Notes: generated from the sequence alone by a model not told the origin. A stretch of 45,244 bases of DNA from Anaerolinea sp. (GCA_020719725.1 DYPU01000013.1:1-45244); one strand, 5' to 3'; positions 23,731 through 32,358 are shown, numbered from the stretch's first letter. Program-made: numbers and translations.

Positions 23731-24510
23731 TTACTTGGGTTGCAGGGCAAAGTCGTCGAACCAGACCGTTCCGGTCACTTTTTCGTACAGATCGATATAG
23801 ACCGAAATATAGCCATTGGCTTGACGAGAATCGCTCACTTGGGCTACAACTTGTTCGTTGATGGAGCATGTGATATTTTCGCCCTGGGTCTGAACGCTGA
23901 GCCGGTTCCATTCGCCAGCCACAATTAGATCGGTTTGATCCCAATCTTTTAGTTTTATCCAGTCGGTTGCCAGGCTGTAATAATTGACGGCATAGTAGCC
24001 ATCATCGCAGACGGTAAAGGTGTACGCGCCGTAATCAAACCCTTCCGGTGATTCACGGAAGACAACCCCATAGCAGAAATTTTCCGGGTCGCCTGCAACG
24101 CGTTTTACCAGAACGCTCATGTCGAAGTCGCTCAGGTCGGGGTTGGTGGGGTATGTGCCCCAAGCCATAAAGGTATCCAGTGCCTCTTCCACATTCCAGG
24201 TGTAGACACCTTGCTCGATGCTGGTCGTGCCATTCCAAAACTCATTTTCTTCTATACCTGCGCGCCACTCAAGCGAGTTGTTGTCGAAGGTTTCATAGAT
24301 TTCGTAGCCTTCGTAAATAGAGGTTTGTGCCGCTGTCGTGGCGGTGGCGTTGAGCGCCTGGTTTTCGCTAAAGTTGGTATAAACGAAGTAGCCCCCAATG
24401 GCAAGACCAATCATCAGACAGCAAAGAATGACCAGAATGACGATAACAATGATCACTTCACGGCTAAAAGGACCGCTTTTTTCGGGCGGGGTTGCGGGCA
24501 TGTTCTCCAT
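23731..24510 (-). CDS. anchored extracytoplasmic protein with a jelly-roll/lectin-like domain
   Basis: The 259-residue protein starts MENMPATPPEKSG, with AAGGAG just upstream. One strong membrane segment (about residues 19-45, IIVIVILVILCCLMIGLAIGG) is followed by an extracytoplasmic domain rich in Trp, Tyr and Asp (YETFDNNSLEWRAG, GEWNRLSVQTQG, VWFDDFALQ). The pattern FD....W at the start and WFDDF at the end is that of concanavalin-like beta-sandwich domains found in many Anaerolineae surface proteins. No catalytic residues are recognised; glycan binding is a guess. It is the last gene of a six-gene operon. Confidence 0.75.
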   Translation of the reverse strand: MENMPATPPEKSGPFSREVIIVIVILVILCCLMIGLAIGGYFVYTNFSENQALNATATTAAQTSIYEGYEIYETFDNNSLEWRAGIEENEFWNGTTSIEQGVYTWNVEEALDTFMAWGTYPTNPDLSDFDMSVLVKRVAGDPENFCYGVVFRESPEGFDYGAYTFTVCDDGYYAVNYYSLATDWIKLKDWDQTDLIVAGEWNRLSVQTQGENITCSINEQVVAQVSDSRQANGYISVYIDLYEKVTGTVWFDDFALQPK

Positions 24511-24526
24511 ATTGTTTCTCCTTGAA

Positions 24527-25879
24527 TTAGGGTAGCCATTGCGGCCAGGATGCGTTTTCAACCAGCAGGCTGGTTTTGCCAATGCTAATATCATACAATA
24601 AAATAGTGGGTTGGTATTGTCCTTTCAGCGGAGTCCGTTGAAAAACCAACAGCGTACCGCTCGTATCCCAACTGTAAAAACCATCGGTCATATTAGGTTC
24701 ACCTGGCAACATTGGCCCACCCAACAGGGCCAGAGTCACAATCCAGATGTTGGAAGCGCTCGTGTCAGCGGTGGGACGCAGACCCAAGGCAATGTACTTG
24801 CCATCAGGCGCCCAGGCTGGCAGGTTGTAAAAAGCATCCTGCTGCTCGCCCGCCAAAAAAATGCTTTCTTCGCCGCTTTCAAAATCGGCCAATTTGACCA
24901 CCGTTCGCGGGCCAAACTCGGTTTCAATCCGATCCGTGTAAAACATTCTGGCCCCATCCGGCGACCAACTGCCAAATTGCCCGGTGCTACAGGGGAGAAA
25001 CGTCTCAGCGCCGCTGGCAAACTCTAGCACCCGCACCCCGTCATTGAGAGCATCGTAAATTGCCAGCCTGCGCCCATCAGGTGACCAGGACGGCCCATAC
25101 CCGATAATTTGCGAATCGGCATAAACTGGGCTGGTTTGGTTGGCTGCGCTATCCCAAACCCAGGGGCGCGGCGCGCCATACCCGCTGCCAGGCGTCAGCT
25201 CGCTGACTTCAAGGGTATACGCCAGCCGGGTTCCATCCGGCGACCAGCGCGGGCTGGTACAACGGTCTGCGCCACAGTTCAAAATTTGTTGGGGATTTTC
25301 ACCCTCCCGTCCCATTTGCCACAAATCAATACCACTTTGCTCGTTGAGCAGCGCAAAAGCGATTTTTGCTCCATCGCGGCTGGCGTGAAAATCGTAAATT
25401 TTGCCACTGGTTTGTGAAAGCTGTTGCTGGTCGGTTCCATCGGGCGCGATGCGCCAAATTTCGCGCGCGCCTTCAGCATTAGAGAGATAAATTAGCGCCG
25501 GCGGGCGGATATTGAACGATAGGTGGCTGGCGCGTTGGAGCTTTTCACCATTGACGCCCAGCACCCCGGCCTGAATCTCGATTTGATAGTGCTGCCCAGG
25601 CTGAAAAGGAGTCGCCGGGCTAAAGCGCAGCTTGGTGGGGGAGATCGCCGTCCACACCCCGGCGCTGGCGGGGCGCAGGCTGATGGCAATTTGGGCGGCT
25701 TCGGCCCGAACAGGCGAAGAAAATTCCAGTGTAATTGGGCCCCAGGGGCCGTTTACGCTTTCGAGCAGGCGCGGTTGAAGGCCATTGGGGTTGCCAATCA
25801 GCGCCAGCCCAGAAATAATCAAAAAGATGAAAAAACTTAGCGGCAGGGCCAGCCGGTCGAGGCGGGTTAGTTTTATCAT
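24527..25879 (-). CDS. membrane-anchored TolB-like beta-propeller protein with an Ig-like domain
   Basis: The 450-residue protein starts at ATG 25879, which shares one base with the stop of the upstream gene (TAATG). It has one N-terminal membrane segment, then an Ig-like region (about 45-130, GPITLEFSSPV, SPTKLRFSPATPFQPG) of the Big_5 type. A WD40-like propeller follows, with repeated blades WSPDGTRLAY, WSPDGRRLAI, WSPDGARMFY and WAPDGKYIAL. Such PD40 repeats are known from TolB and dipeptidyl peptidase IV; no peptidase domain follows, so it probably serves as a binding scaffold on the outer face of the membrane. Confidence 0.83.
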   Translation of the reverse strand: MIKLTRLDRLALPLSFFIFLIISGLALIGNPNGLQPRLLESVNGPWGPITLEFSSPVRAEAAQIAISLRPASAGVWTAISPTKLRFSPATPFQPGQHYQIEIQAGVLGVNGEKLQRASHLSFNIRPPALIYLSNAEGAREIWRIAPDGTDQQQLSQTSGKIYDFHASRDGAKIAFALLNEQSGIDLWQMGREGENPQQILNCGADRCTSPRWSPDGTRLAYTLEVSELTPGSGYGAPRPWVWDSAANQTSPVYADSQIIGYGPSWSPDGRRLAIYDALNDGVRVLEFASGAETFLPCSTGQFGSWSPDGARMFYTDRIETEFGPRTVVKLADFESGEESIFLAGEQQDAFYNLPAWAPDGKYIALGLRPTADTSASNIWIVTLALLGGPMLPGEPNMTDGFYSWDTSGTLLVFQRTPLKGQYQPTILLYDISIGKTSLLVENASWPQWLP

Positions 25880-26655
25880 TACGGGAAAAGGTAAGGTTGG
25901 CTGGGGGCTTCCACCTGACGGACAGATTCGGCCTGGATGACGGGCACTTTGCGCCCGTTTTGCTCGATAATTTTGACTGGGCCTTTGACTTGCACCCACT
26001 CGTCCACTCCCAGGCTGGCCCCGGCGGGCCATTCTACCAGCATTCCCAGCGCAAAGGCATCGGCTACGCAGCAAGTGACGGCAAACCGGCTGGCAAGGAA
26101 CTGGTTGGCGGGCAGGCGAGGGTCGCGGTAGACAAATCCGATAATATTGGCGGTTTGGCCTGCGTATTGCTCCAGGTCGGTTTGGGTGTTGAAAATCCGA
26201 ATCCAATCCAGTACGGTGCGCTGGTCGGGGCCGGTTTGGAGTTGGGCAGGCGAGATTGCTCCGGCAGCGAGTGCGCCGCTGACGGCTACGCCGCGATTGG
26301 AGGCTGCGCTGGCCCCCAGTGGTTGGGCTGGGATGAGGAAACCGATCAGCAGAGGAATGAGCAGATAGATCAGCGGCCAGGCCGAGGCTTGAGGCGGGTG
26401 GGTGTGATCATGTTCTAGGTCGTGATGGTGGTCGGGGGCGGCCTGCGCGTTTTGGGCGCGGGAGCGTCTTAACGTATCCAGCATATTGGCGCCGAGCGCA
26501 AACAGGCCAAACATGCCTAGCAGGGTGAGCCAGGCAAAGCGAGCGTTGATATACCAGAGTAGTTTGCCACTGGAGATGATGTTGAACAAGTAGAAGGCCA
26601 GCGCCAGGGCTAAAATGGCTTGCAGGCGGCGGTAGGCGGTGAAAGTTAGTTTCAT
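25879..26655 (-). CDS. TIGR03943/YcgQ-like membrane protein, partner of the adjacent permease
   Basis: The 258-residue protein has three membrane segments (about 12-28, 40-57 and 91-110), a His-rich loop (DHHHDLEHDHTHP) between the second and third, and a C-terminal soluble domain with IIGFVYRDPRLPANQF and VTCCVADAFALGMLVEW. This matches the TIGR03943 family, which is nearly always next to a DUF318/ArsP-type permease, as here. The His-rich loop suggests metal binding. It overlaps the permease gene by 4 bp (ATGA). The transported substrate is unknown. Confidence 0.85.
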   Translation of the reverse strand: MKLTFTAYRRLQAILALALAFYLFNIISSGKLLWYINARFAWLTLLGMFGLFALGANMLDTLRRSRAQNAQAAPDHHHDLEHDHTHPPQASAWPLIYLLIPLLIGFLIPAQPLGASAASNRGVAVSGALAAGAISPAQLQTGPDQRTVLDWIRIFNTQTDLEQYAGQTANIIGFVYRDPRLPANQFLASRFAVTCCVADAFALGMLVEWPAGASLGVDEWVQVKGPVKIIEQNGRKVPVIQAESVRQVEAPSQPYLFP

Positions 26656-27686
26656 AGGCCGGGCAGGTAGTAGTTGACGAGAATGCCTGCCAAAAGGCTA
26701 AGCAGGAAGGGGAAAAGAATCAGGTAGAGCAGGGCGCGTGGGTTAAAGACGCGGGCGTACATAAGTGCGCTTTTGATATCAACCATTGGCCCAAAGACAA
26801 GAAAGGCCAAAATTGCGCCAGGGCTGAAGATGCCAATGAAACCCAGGGCGACAAAGGCATCTACGGTGGAGCAGATGGAGAGCAGAACGGCCAGCAGCAT
26901 CATGGCGATGACCGAGAGTATCGGGCCTTTGCCGATGCTGACGAGCAGATTTTGGGGGAGGAAGGTTTGCATGGCGGTTGCCAGTAGTGCGCCGATGACG
27001 AGGTAGCGGCCCATTTCGAAAAATTCATCGAGCGCGATGGCAAGGACGCTGCGCCAGCGTTCGGCCAGGCCAGGCGCTGGGGTGGCAGGTGGGTTGAAGT
27101 GGAGTTGGGGCGGGGCAAAAGCAGGCGCAGGTTTCAGAATTTCGGTGGCCGGGCTGCTGGATGAGAAAATCAGCCCGGTGCTGATGGCGATGATCAGGCT
27201 GAGGGCGGCGCGTAGGGCCAGCATTAACCCTGGCCCAAAAGCCGAAGCGGTGGAGAGTAGGACGATGGGGTTTAGAACCGGGGCCGCGAGCAGGAAGGCG
27301 ATGCCTGCTCCGAGTGGCAGGCCTTTACGGAACATACGCCGGGTGAGCGGCACAACCCCGCATTCGCAGACCGGGAAAACCAGCCCCATGAGACCGCCGA
27401 TAATTGTGCCAGATAGGTTGTTTTTGGGTATGAGCCGGGCCAGCAGGTCTTGTGAAAAGAAAATTTCGACCAGTCCAGAGCCGAGTGTGCCAAATAGCAG
27501 GAACGGTGCGGCTTCGATGAAGATGCCCAGAAAGATGGTGGCAAAATCGGGCAAGCGCTCGAAGATGCGGCTCATAAGGCTTAGTGTGATGTCTTGGGGG
27601 GTGGTGAACAGGATGATGATAAGGGCCAAAAGGATCAGCCAGGGGCGGGGAATGCGGCGAGCGGGTGGATTTTGCATTTTATCCAT
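26652..27686 (-). CDS. permease of the DUF318/ArsP-1 (YraQ/YcgR) family
   Basis: The product (344 residues) has eight or so membrane helices and the family motif FPVCECGVVPLTRRM followed by AAPVLNPIVL. Related proteins have been linked to organoarsenical or metal export, but many have no known substrate. I chose ATG 27686, which overlaps the preceding acyltransferase stop by 8 bp; ATG 27677 is an equally good start. The pairing with the TIGR03943 gene indicates a two-component membrane system. Confidence 0.87.
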   Translation of the reverse strand: MDKMQNPPARRIPRPWLILLALIIILFTTPQDITLSLMSRIFERLPDFATIFLGIFIEAAPFLLFGTLGSGLVEIFFSQDLLARLIPKNNLSGTIIGGLMGLVFPVCECGVVPLTRRMFRKGLPLGAGIAFLLAAPVLNPIVLLSTASAFGPGLMLALRAALSLIIAISTGLIFSSSSPATEILKPAPAFAPPQLHFNPPATPAPGLAERWRSVLAIALDEFFEMGRYLVIGALLATAMQTFLPQNLLVSIGKGPILSVIAMMLLAVLLSICSTVDAFVALGFIGIFSPGAILAFLVFGPMVDIKSALMYARVFNPRALLYLILFPFLLSLLAGILVNYYLPGL

Positions 27687-28353
27687 GACGGGGCGATGTG
27701 AGCAGGGCCAGCAGGCGCGGGTGGTTGGCATAAACGCCGCGATAGCGTTCGGGTAGCAGGGCGGCGATTTGGCACATGATTTCTTCGGTATCGTTTTGCA
27801 GGGCCTGGTCGCGGTTTTCTTTGGGAAGCGGCGGCAGGTGAAAGGCTGTGCCAGCCGTCAGGCTGACCGGTGATTTACGCAGGCGTTTGATGTTGCCCCA
27901 CAGCACTTTGTCTTCGGTTCCGGTGATGGCAACCGGGATGACGGGAAAGCCCGATCGGGCGGCCAGGTAGGCTACGCCGGGTTTACCTGCGAGTAGTGCG
28001 CCGGTAGTGGAGCGGGTTCCTTCGGGGGCAATGACCAGTGAGTGACCTGTTTCCATTAGCCCAATCATTTTGCGGAGCGATTTCAGGTCGGGGTTGAAGC
28101 GGTCGATAAATAGAAAATTTAGATGCCGACCGAGCCAGCGGATCCAGCCGGTTTTTTGCCATTTCTCGCCAACCGGGATGAACATATCATATCGGTCAAA
28201 GACATAGTGAAACATGGCTATATCGATGATGCCGATGTGGTTGGTGGCAATGATGAAGGAGCCAGAAGCGGGGACGTTCTGGCTGCCGTTGACCTGAATG
28301 CGGGCGATGCGGTTGAAGATGAATCGAATTAATCCGCGCACAAACTTACGCAT
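27679..28353 (-). CDS. 1-acyl-sn-glycerol-3-phosphate acyltransferase family protein (PlsC-like), copy 1
   Basis: The 224-residue protein has the PlsC block I NHIGIID (NHx4D catalytic motif), block II FLFIDRFN, and block III APEGTRSTTG. It transfers an acyl chain to lysophosphatidate or a related lipid. It is a close paralogue of the preceding gene: both end in nearly the same EEIMCQIAALLPERYRGVYA tail. The start overlaps the upstream paralogue by 8 bp. Confidence 0.9.
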   Translation of the reverse strand: MRKFVRGLIRFIFNRIARIQVNGSQNVPASGSFIIATNHIGIIDIAMFHYVFDRYDMFIPVGEKWQKTGWIRWLGRHLNFLFIDRFNPDLKSLRKMIGLMETGHSLVIAPEGTRSTTGALLAGKPGVAYLAARSGFPVIPVAITGTEDKVLWGNIKRLRKSPVSLTAGTAFHLPPLPKENRDQALQNDTEEIMCQIAALLPERYRGVYANHPRLLALLTSPRHG

Positions 28354-29011
28354 TTTGTATCAGTTCTTTCAGGCGTGGATGTTCGGCATAGACGCCGCGA
28401 TAGCTTTCGGGTAGTAAGGCGGCAATCTGGCACATAATTTCGTCGGTTTGGCCTTGCAGGGCTTCTTCACGGTTTTTACCCTGTGGCATTTCAAGCTGCA
28501 TGAGTTTCCCGGCGGTGGCGGTGACGTGAATACGCTGAAAGTGTTTGAGTTGATTTAGGGCGTGGTGGTCTTCGGTGCCGACCAGGGCCACCGGCAGAAC
28601 AGGGTGGCCGCTTTTCCCGGCCAGGTAGGCGACGCCAGGTTTGCCTTGCTGAAGTGCGCCGGTTTGCGAGCGGGTTCCTTCAGGGGCGATGACCAACATC
28701 CCGCCTTGTTTCAGGCGGTTAAGCATAACGCGCAAGGCGTGAAAATCGGTCCCGAAGCGGTTGAGCCAAATGGCATTGACGGCGCGGCCAATGGCCCCAA
28801 ACAGGATGTGGTTTTTGTATTTCTCGGCCACCGGCACGATGATGTCTTCCCGATCGAAAACATAGAGTAGAATCGCTGAATCGAGCCGCCCTAAGTGATT
28901 GCTTGCCATGATGAAATTGCTGGTTGGGATGTTCTCCAGCCCGCGAATTTTGACATGCACAATTAGTTTTAAAATAACTCGGATGAGAAAGCGGACAATT
29001 TTGAAGGACAT
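28346..29011 (-). CDS. 1-acyl-sn-glycerol-3-phosphate acyltransferase family protein (PlsC-like), copy 2
   Basis: The product (221 residues) carries SNHLGRLDS (NHx4D), AIWLNRFG and APEGTRSQTG, the PlsC blocks, and the same C-terminal tail as its downstream neighbour. It arose with it by tandem duplication, and differences in the acceptor region suggest separate substrates. I chose ATG 29011 because a TAAAAT lies 7 nt upstream and the 9 extra residues of the longer form are AT-rich promoter sequence. It is the first gene of the six-gene operon. Confidence 0.9.
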   Translation of the reverse strand: MSFKIVRFLIRVILKLIVHVKIRGLENIPTSNFIMASNHLGRLDSAILLYVFDREDIIVPVAEKYKNHILFGAIGRAVNAIWLNRFGTDFHALRVMLNRLKQGGMLVIAPEGTRSQTGALQQGKPGVAYLAGKSGHPVLPVALVGTEDHHALNQLKHFQRIHVTATAGKLMQLEMPQGKNREEALQGQTDEIMCQIAALLPESYRGVYAEHPRLKELIQNA

Positions 29012-29018
29012 GCGTTCA

Positions 29019-29024
29019 ATTTTA
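29019..29024 (-). promoter_or_regulatory. -10 element of the plsC operon implying a leaderless mRNA
   Basis: On the minus strand TGTAAAAT ends 7 nt before ATG 29011, with no Shine-Dalgarno sequence. The -35 region is not clear. Confidence 0.5.
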
Positions 29025-29071
29025 CAATAAAAAGACAAAATTTATACGGGTCTTTGGCGGCGCTGCTACGC

Positions 29072-29077
29072 TATAAT
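29072..29077 (+). promoter_or_regulatory. -10 element of the small membrane protein gene
   Basis: TATAAT (29072-29077), about 42 nt before the ATG at 29120, in the divergent region with the plsC operon. Confidence 0.5.
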
Positions 29078-29119
29078 CCCATAAAAAACGAAAGAGCCAT
29101 ATTTTTAGGAGAGTGTTTT

Positions 29120-29431
29120 ATGACTGAGAGCAAATCTGGCGCGCGTTGGCCGTTAGCGGCCTGGCTGATTATTTCACAACTGATTACCCTGGCGACTCTG
29201 CCGTTTTGGTTGATGGGGGCGCTGATGTCGGTAATGGCTTTTGATAATGGTGTCGAATTTTGGAATATGTTGTTTGTGGGGGCGGTTTGGCTCTACCCGG
29301 TTTGGGCCTTGGGATTGGCAGTGGCAGGCTGGGTGGCTTTTGCGCGCAAAAAGAATACTGCGGCCTGGGTGCTGACCTCTTTAACTTTTTTGCCGTTTCT
29401 GGTTATTTATGCGTTGGTTGTTCTGGGCTAA
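29120..29431 (+). CDS. small three-helix membrane protein of unknown function
   Basis: ATG 29120 with AGGAG about 8 nt upstream gives a 103-residue protein (MTESKSGARWPLAAW...). It has three hydrophobic segments, about residues 15-38, 50-72 and 80-102, with a short basic loop FARKKN. No family motif is recognised. It has its own promoter and terminator. Confidence 0.75.
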   Translation: MTESKSGARWPLAAWLIISQLITLATLPFWLMGALMSVMAFDNGVEFWNMLFVGAVWLYPVWALGLAVAGWVAFARKKNTAAWVLTSLTFLPFLVIYALVVLG

Positions 29432-29436
29432 AGTGG

Positions 29437-29480
29437 ATCCCCTAAAAATTTACTGCTAAAGCGGTGGTTTTTTAGGGGAT
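29437..29480. terminator. bidirectional terminator between convergent genes
   Basis: ATCCCCTAAAAA (29437-29448) pairs with TTTTTTAGGGGAT (29468-29480). It serves the small membrane protein gene and the PilZ gene. Confidence 0.88.
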
Positions 29481-29488
29481 GGCTTCTT

Positions 29489-29845
29489 TTACCAGCTTCG
29501 ATTGGGCGAGCCATATTTGCTTACGATGCGTTGATAGATCTCATTATCATCATGGCCGATTTTGATAATTTCGAACCCGATATAATGGCTAAACGGCTGC
29601 ATACTATCGGGCTGACACCATTTGGTGCGCGCGCTAAAAACGATGTAAGGCCGCGCCGAAATTTCACTGGTCAGGCTCAGCCGTAGACGAAACTCTTGCC
29701 CTATCGAGATTGGGCTGGAACTATCGATTTTAAACCCGTCTGGGCTAATGTTGGAAAGATGCCCGACCATGTTTTGAGTACGATCGTCAAAAATTTGCAT
29801 ATAATAGCCAAACGGGCGTCTTTCTGTGTGACGTCTTTCTTCCAT
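29489..29845 (-). CDS. PilZ-domain protein
   Basis: The 118-residue protein is a single PilZ domain. The N terminus MEERRHTERRPFGYYMQI supplies the arginine-rich RxxxR-type motif, and GHLSNISPDGFKID carries the (D/N)xSxxG motif; both bind cyclic di-GMP. It has no output domain, so it probably works by changing partner when it binds the nucleotide. It fits the GGDEF and HD-GYP genes about 6 kb away. A promoter is visible upstream. Confidence 0.87.
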   Translation of the reverse strand: MEERRHTERRPFGYYMQIFDDRTQNMVGHLSNISPDGFKIDSSSPISIGQEFRLRLSLTSEISARPYIVFSARTKWCQPDSMQPFSHYIGFEIIKIGHDDNEIYQRIVSKYGSPNRSW

Positions 29846-29885
29846 GGCAACCTCCAGAATAAAGAAAATGACCAGAAATAAATAC

Positions 29886-29940
29886 TTACAAAAATGTAAA
29901 CTCTCTCAGTTAGTATAGGGCAAATTGCCTGTAAAAGCAA
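29886..29940 (-). promoter_or_regulatory. promoter of the PilZ gene with a downstream palindrome
   Basis: On the minus strand TTGCTT (29935-29940) and TATACT (29912-29917) are 17 nt apart. Just downstream lies the inverted repeat TTACAAAAATGTAA (29886-29899), a suitable place for a repressor, though five-base arms are short. Confidence 0.5.
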
Positions 29941-30093
29941 TTCTTGTTCATCTGAAAATCCGCGCCCAGTGGTTGTTTTTTAGGTGTGCTCTTTTTCTGA
30001 CTCTTGGCGCAGCGCTTAAGAGCGTGTTTCTAAAAAAAGACTATCTTCATGTAAAATCGGGCTAAAATCGTTTCAATAGGGTCAAAAATAATC

Positions 30094-30729
30094 ATGACAA
30101 AACGTCTCATTGTGGTTGCTGGGAATATCGGCGTTGGGAAGACTTCGCTGGCCGAACGAATCGGCGCGCGGCTGGGTTGGATGACTGGCTACGAATCGGT
30201 TTCAGATAATCCGTACCTGCCCGATTTTTATGCCGATATGAAAACCTGGTCTTTCCACTTGCAAGTGTATTTTCTTGGACATCGCGCCAAGCAATACCTG
30301 GAGTTGGCAGGGGATGCGCGCTCGGTTATTCTCGACCGTTCCATTTATGAAGATGCCTACATCTTTGCCCGCGCTTTGCATCACATGGATAATTTGGGCG
30401 AGCGCGATTACCTGGCCTATCGTCGCTTATTTGAGTTGGTTGTTTCCAGTTTGCCTGCCCCCAATTTGTTAATTTACCTCAAGGCCCCGGTTGAAGTGCT
30501 GCTGGAACGCATCCGTCGTCGGGCGCGGGGCATGGAAACAGGCATCAGCGCCGACTACTTGTCTTTATTGGATTTATTCTACGAGGAGTGGTTGGCTTCG
30601 TTCGATCTTTGCCCGGTACTCACCATTCGTACCGATAACCTCGATTATGTCCACCAGCCTCAAGCCTTGGATACCGTCATTGAGCATATCCAGGGCAAAC
30701 TTTCGGGTAAGGAAATTGTCGATCTATAA
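30094..30729 (+). CDS. deoxynucleoside kinase (dGK/dCK family)
   Basis: The 211-residue protein has the P loop VAGNIGVGKTSL, the ILDRSIYEDAYIFA segment (DRS motif, substrate binding) and RIRRRARGMETGIS, the arginine-rich lid. It belongs to the deoxyguanosine/deoxyadenosine/deoxycytidine kinase family, which salvages deoxynucleosides; the preferred base cannot be read from motifs. With tdk and hpt it forms the salvage capacity of this window. The GNAT gene follows after 30 nt. Confidence 0.9.
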   Translation: MTKRLIVVAGNIGVGKTSLAERIGARLGWMTGYESVSDNPYLPDFYADMKTWSFHLQVYFLGHRAKQYLELAGDARSVILDRSIYEDAYIFARALHHMDNLGERDYLAYRRLFELVVSSLPAPNLLIYLKAPVEVLLERIRRRARGMETGISADYLSLLDLFYEEWLASFDLCPVLTIRTDNLDYVHQPQALDTVIEHIQGKLSGKEIVDL

Positions 30730-30759
30730 AGTTTTCTCTGCCAACGACAAGGAATCGCT

Positions 30760-31232
30760 ATGATTCGTTTTGACCCCATGACCGACGCTGATTTTCAGAT
30801 GTATCTGCGTAAAGTGATTCCTGAATACGCCCCCGAATATGTCCATGCTGGTAGCTGGCATCCTGATGAAGCCATGACTCGCGCCCGCGACCAGTTTCAG
30901 CGTCTTTTTTCGCGCGGGCCACAGACTCCCAATCAGACTCTCTACACCGTCTGGGATGCTGAAAAAAACTGAAGGTGGGAATGCTCTGGTACACGCTGGA
31001 TGCCTCGCGCAAACGTAAAACCGTCTCTTTGTCCGATTTCTTCATTTTTATGGAATTTCATCACCAGGGTTACGAGACGGCTGTCTTAGTGGCTCTCGAA
31101 GCTGAACTGCGCGCCAAAGGCATTGAGCGCATGGAACTTAACCTGTTTTGGCATAATACCGCCGAGCGTGATTTGTATGAGAAAACTGGTTTTGTCCCGG
31201 TCAGTGTTTATTATGGCAAAAATGTCGCGTAA
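30760..31232 (+). pseudogene. GNAT family N-acetyltransferase gene split by a -1 frameshift at A AAA AAC
   Basis: The first frame (30760-30972) encodes 70 residues (MIRFDPMTDADFQMYLRKVI...) ending WDAEKN and TGA. The protein continues in the -1 frame to 31232: LKVGMLWYTLDASR, FHHQGYETAVLVALEAELRAKG and LFWHNTAERDLYEKTGF, the acetyl-CoA binding core and C-terminal strand of GNAT enzymes. Joined, they give one normal-length GNAT of about 157 residues. The switch is at A AAA AAC (30963-30969), immediately before the TGA. Either one A of an eight-A run has been lost (mutation or sequencing error), or the site is a working -1 slippery sequence. Substrate unknown. Confidence 0.8.
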
Positions 31233-31243
31233 GGGTTAAAACA

Positions 31244-31292
31244 ATAAAAAAAGACGGTGAATGTGGAGAAAACCCATTCACCGTCTTTCGTT
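31244..31292. terminator. bidirectional terminator between the GNAT and DegV genes
   Basis: AAAGACGGTGAATG (31250-31263) pairs with CATTCACCGTCTTT (31275-31288), flanked by an A run on the left and T-rich sequence on the right. Confidence 0.92.
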
Positions 31293-31300
31293 TTCGCTTT

Positions 31301-32164
31301 TTAGAGTAAATCTTCCATTAATTTTATGGGCAATGCCGCCAGGCCCACAATCCCTGGCCCGGTATGCACCCCCAATACGGGTGAAATGCGGCTGACTTCC
31401 AGCTTTGCAACGCTCAGGCGTTCTTCCACCATTTCAGAAAGCATTGTCGCGCCTTGTTGAAAACGGCCATGTAAGACATTAACCCACAAGGGTGTTTTGC
31501 CATAAATTCCCAAAACATGGTCTGTCAGTGCTTCCAGCGCCGCCGGAATAGTGCGGGCTTTTGTGACTGTGCTGTATTTGCCGTCTTCGTGGGAAACGTT
31601 GATGACCGGTTTGAGCTTAAGCAGCGAACCCATCAGGGCTTGCACCCGTCCGATACGGCCACCCCGCGCCAGATATTCGAGTGTTTCGAGCGTGTAAATC
31701 ACCTCGGTATTGGCGCGAATCTCCGTCATGCGTTCCTGAATTTTGTCCATTGTCCAACCGGCTTTTTGCCCCAAGGCCGCCGCCAGCACCTGAAAACGCT
31801 CGCCACCTGAAAGTGTCATCGTATCCCAAAAGCTGATATTGGCCGCGTCTTTGGCCAGTTCGCCGCCCACCTGCGCCGAATTTAACGTGCCACTTAACCC
31901 GGAAGAAACATGAATGGAGAATATGTCTTTGCTGGTTTCGGCCAGTTTGCGATAAAACTCCTCAAACAAGCCGCTGGAAGGCTGGGCGGTGGTCGGAATT
32001 GCCGGGCGCATCGCCTCCAGGCGATTATAAAAATCGTCTGCGCTAATATCTTTGGCGTTCACTTCTCCGGATGGAAACTGAATGAACAGTGGCGCTTCGG
32101 TAATATCGAGTGCTTCCACTTCCTCAGCGTGCATATCGGCAGCGCAATCGGTTACAATTTTCAT
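31301..32164 (-). CDS. DegV family fatty-acid-binding protein
   Basis: The product (287 residues) starts MKIVTDCAADM and contains the DegV signatures: TTAQPSSGLFEEFY, SIHVSSGLSGTLNSAQ and LEYLARGGRIGRVQA, with HTGPGIVGLA near the end. DegV/FakB proteins bind a fatty acid and present it to a kinase (FakA) for phosphorylation; no FakA gene is in the window. ATG 32164 is favoured because DegV proteins begin with this strand; the longer reading frame runs into the promoter region of alr. Confidence 0.93.
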   Translation of the reverse strand: MKIVTDCAADMHAEEVEALDITEAPLFIQFPSGEVNAKDISADDFYNRLEAMRPAIPTTAQPSSGLFEEFYRKLAETSKDIFSIHVSSGLSGTLNSAQVGGELAKDAANISFWDTMTLSGGERFQVLAAALGQKAGWTMDKIQERMTEIRANTEVIYTLETLEYLARGGRIGRVQALMGSLLKLKPVINVSHEDGKYSTVTKARTIPAALEALTDHVLGIYGKTPLWVNVLHGRFQQGATMLSEMVEERLSVAKLEVSRISPVLGVHTGPGIVGLAALPIKLMEDLL

Positions 32165-32345
32165 TAGTTTGTCTCTTTCTCTAATTTTTTTTAAATTATA
32201 CTCGTTTAGAAAGAAAATTAAACGAGCAAAGTCAGCACAGCGCACCGAAGTTTTTCCAGGCTTTACGAACCACCAGTATTTTGACATGCGCCCTGCCCCT
32301 GAAAATTAATCTGACATGCTGCATGGGCGGCGGCCAACCGAATGA

Positions 32346-32351
32346 TAAAAT
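32346..32351 (+). promoter_or_regulatory. -10 element of alr implying a leaderless mRNA
   Basis: TAAAAT ends 7 nt before ATG 32359 and no Shine-Dalgarno sequence is present. Confidence 0.5.
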
Positions 32352-32358
32352 TCAATCC

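Noticed and set aside
24527-26206. A 559-residue version of the beta-propeller protein
   Set aside because: The first 109 residues lie antiparallel in composition to a real gene, are Arg/Pro-rich and overlap the TIGR03943 coding sequence; the membrane anchor begins at the internal Met (25879).
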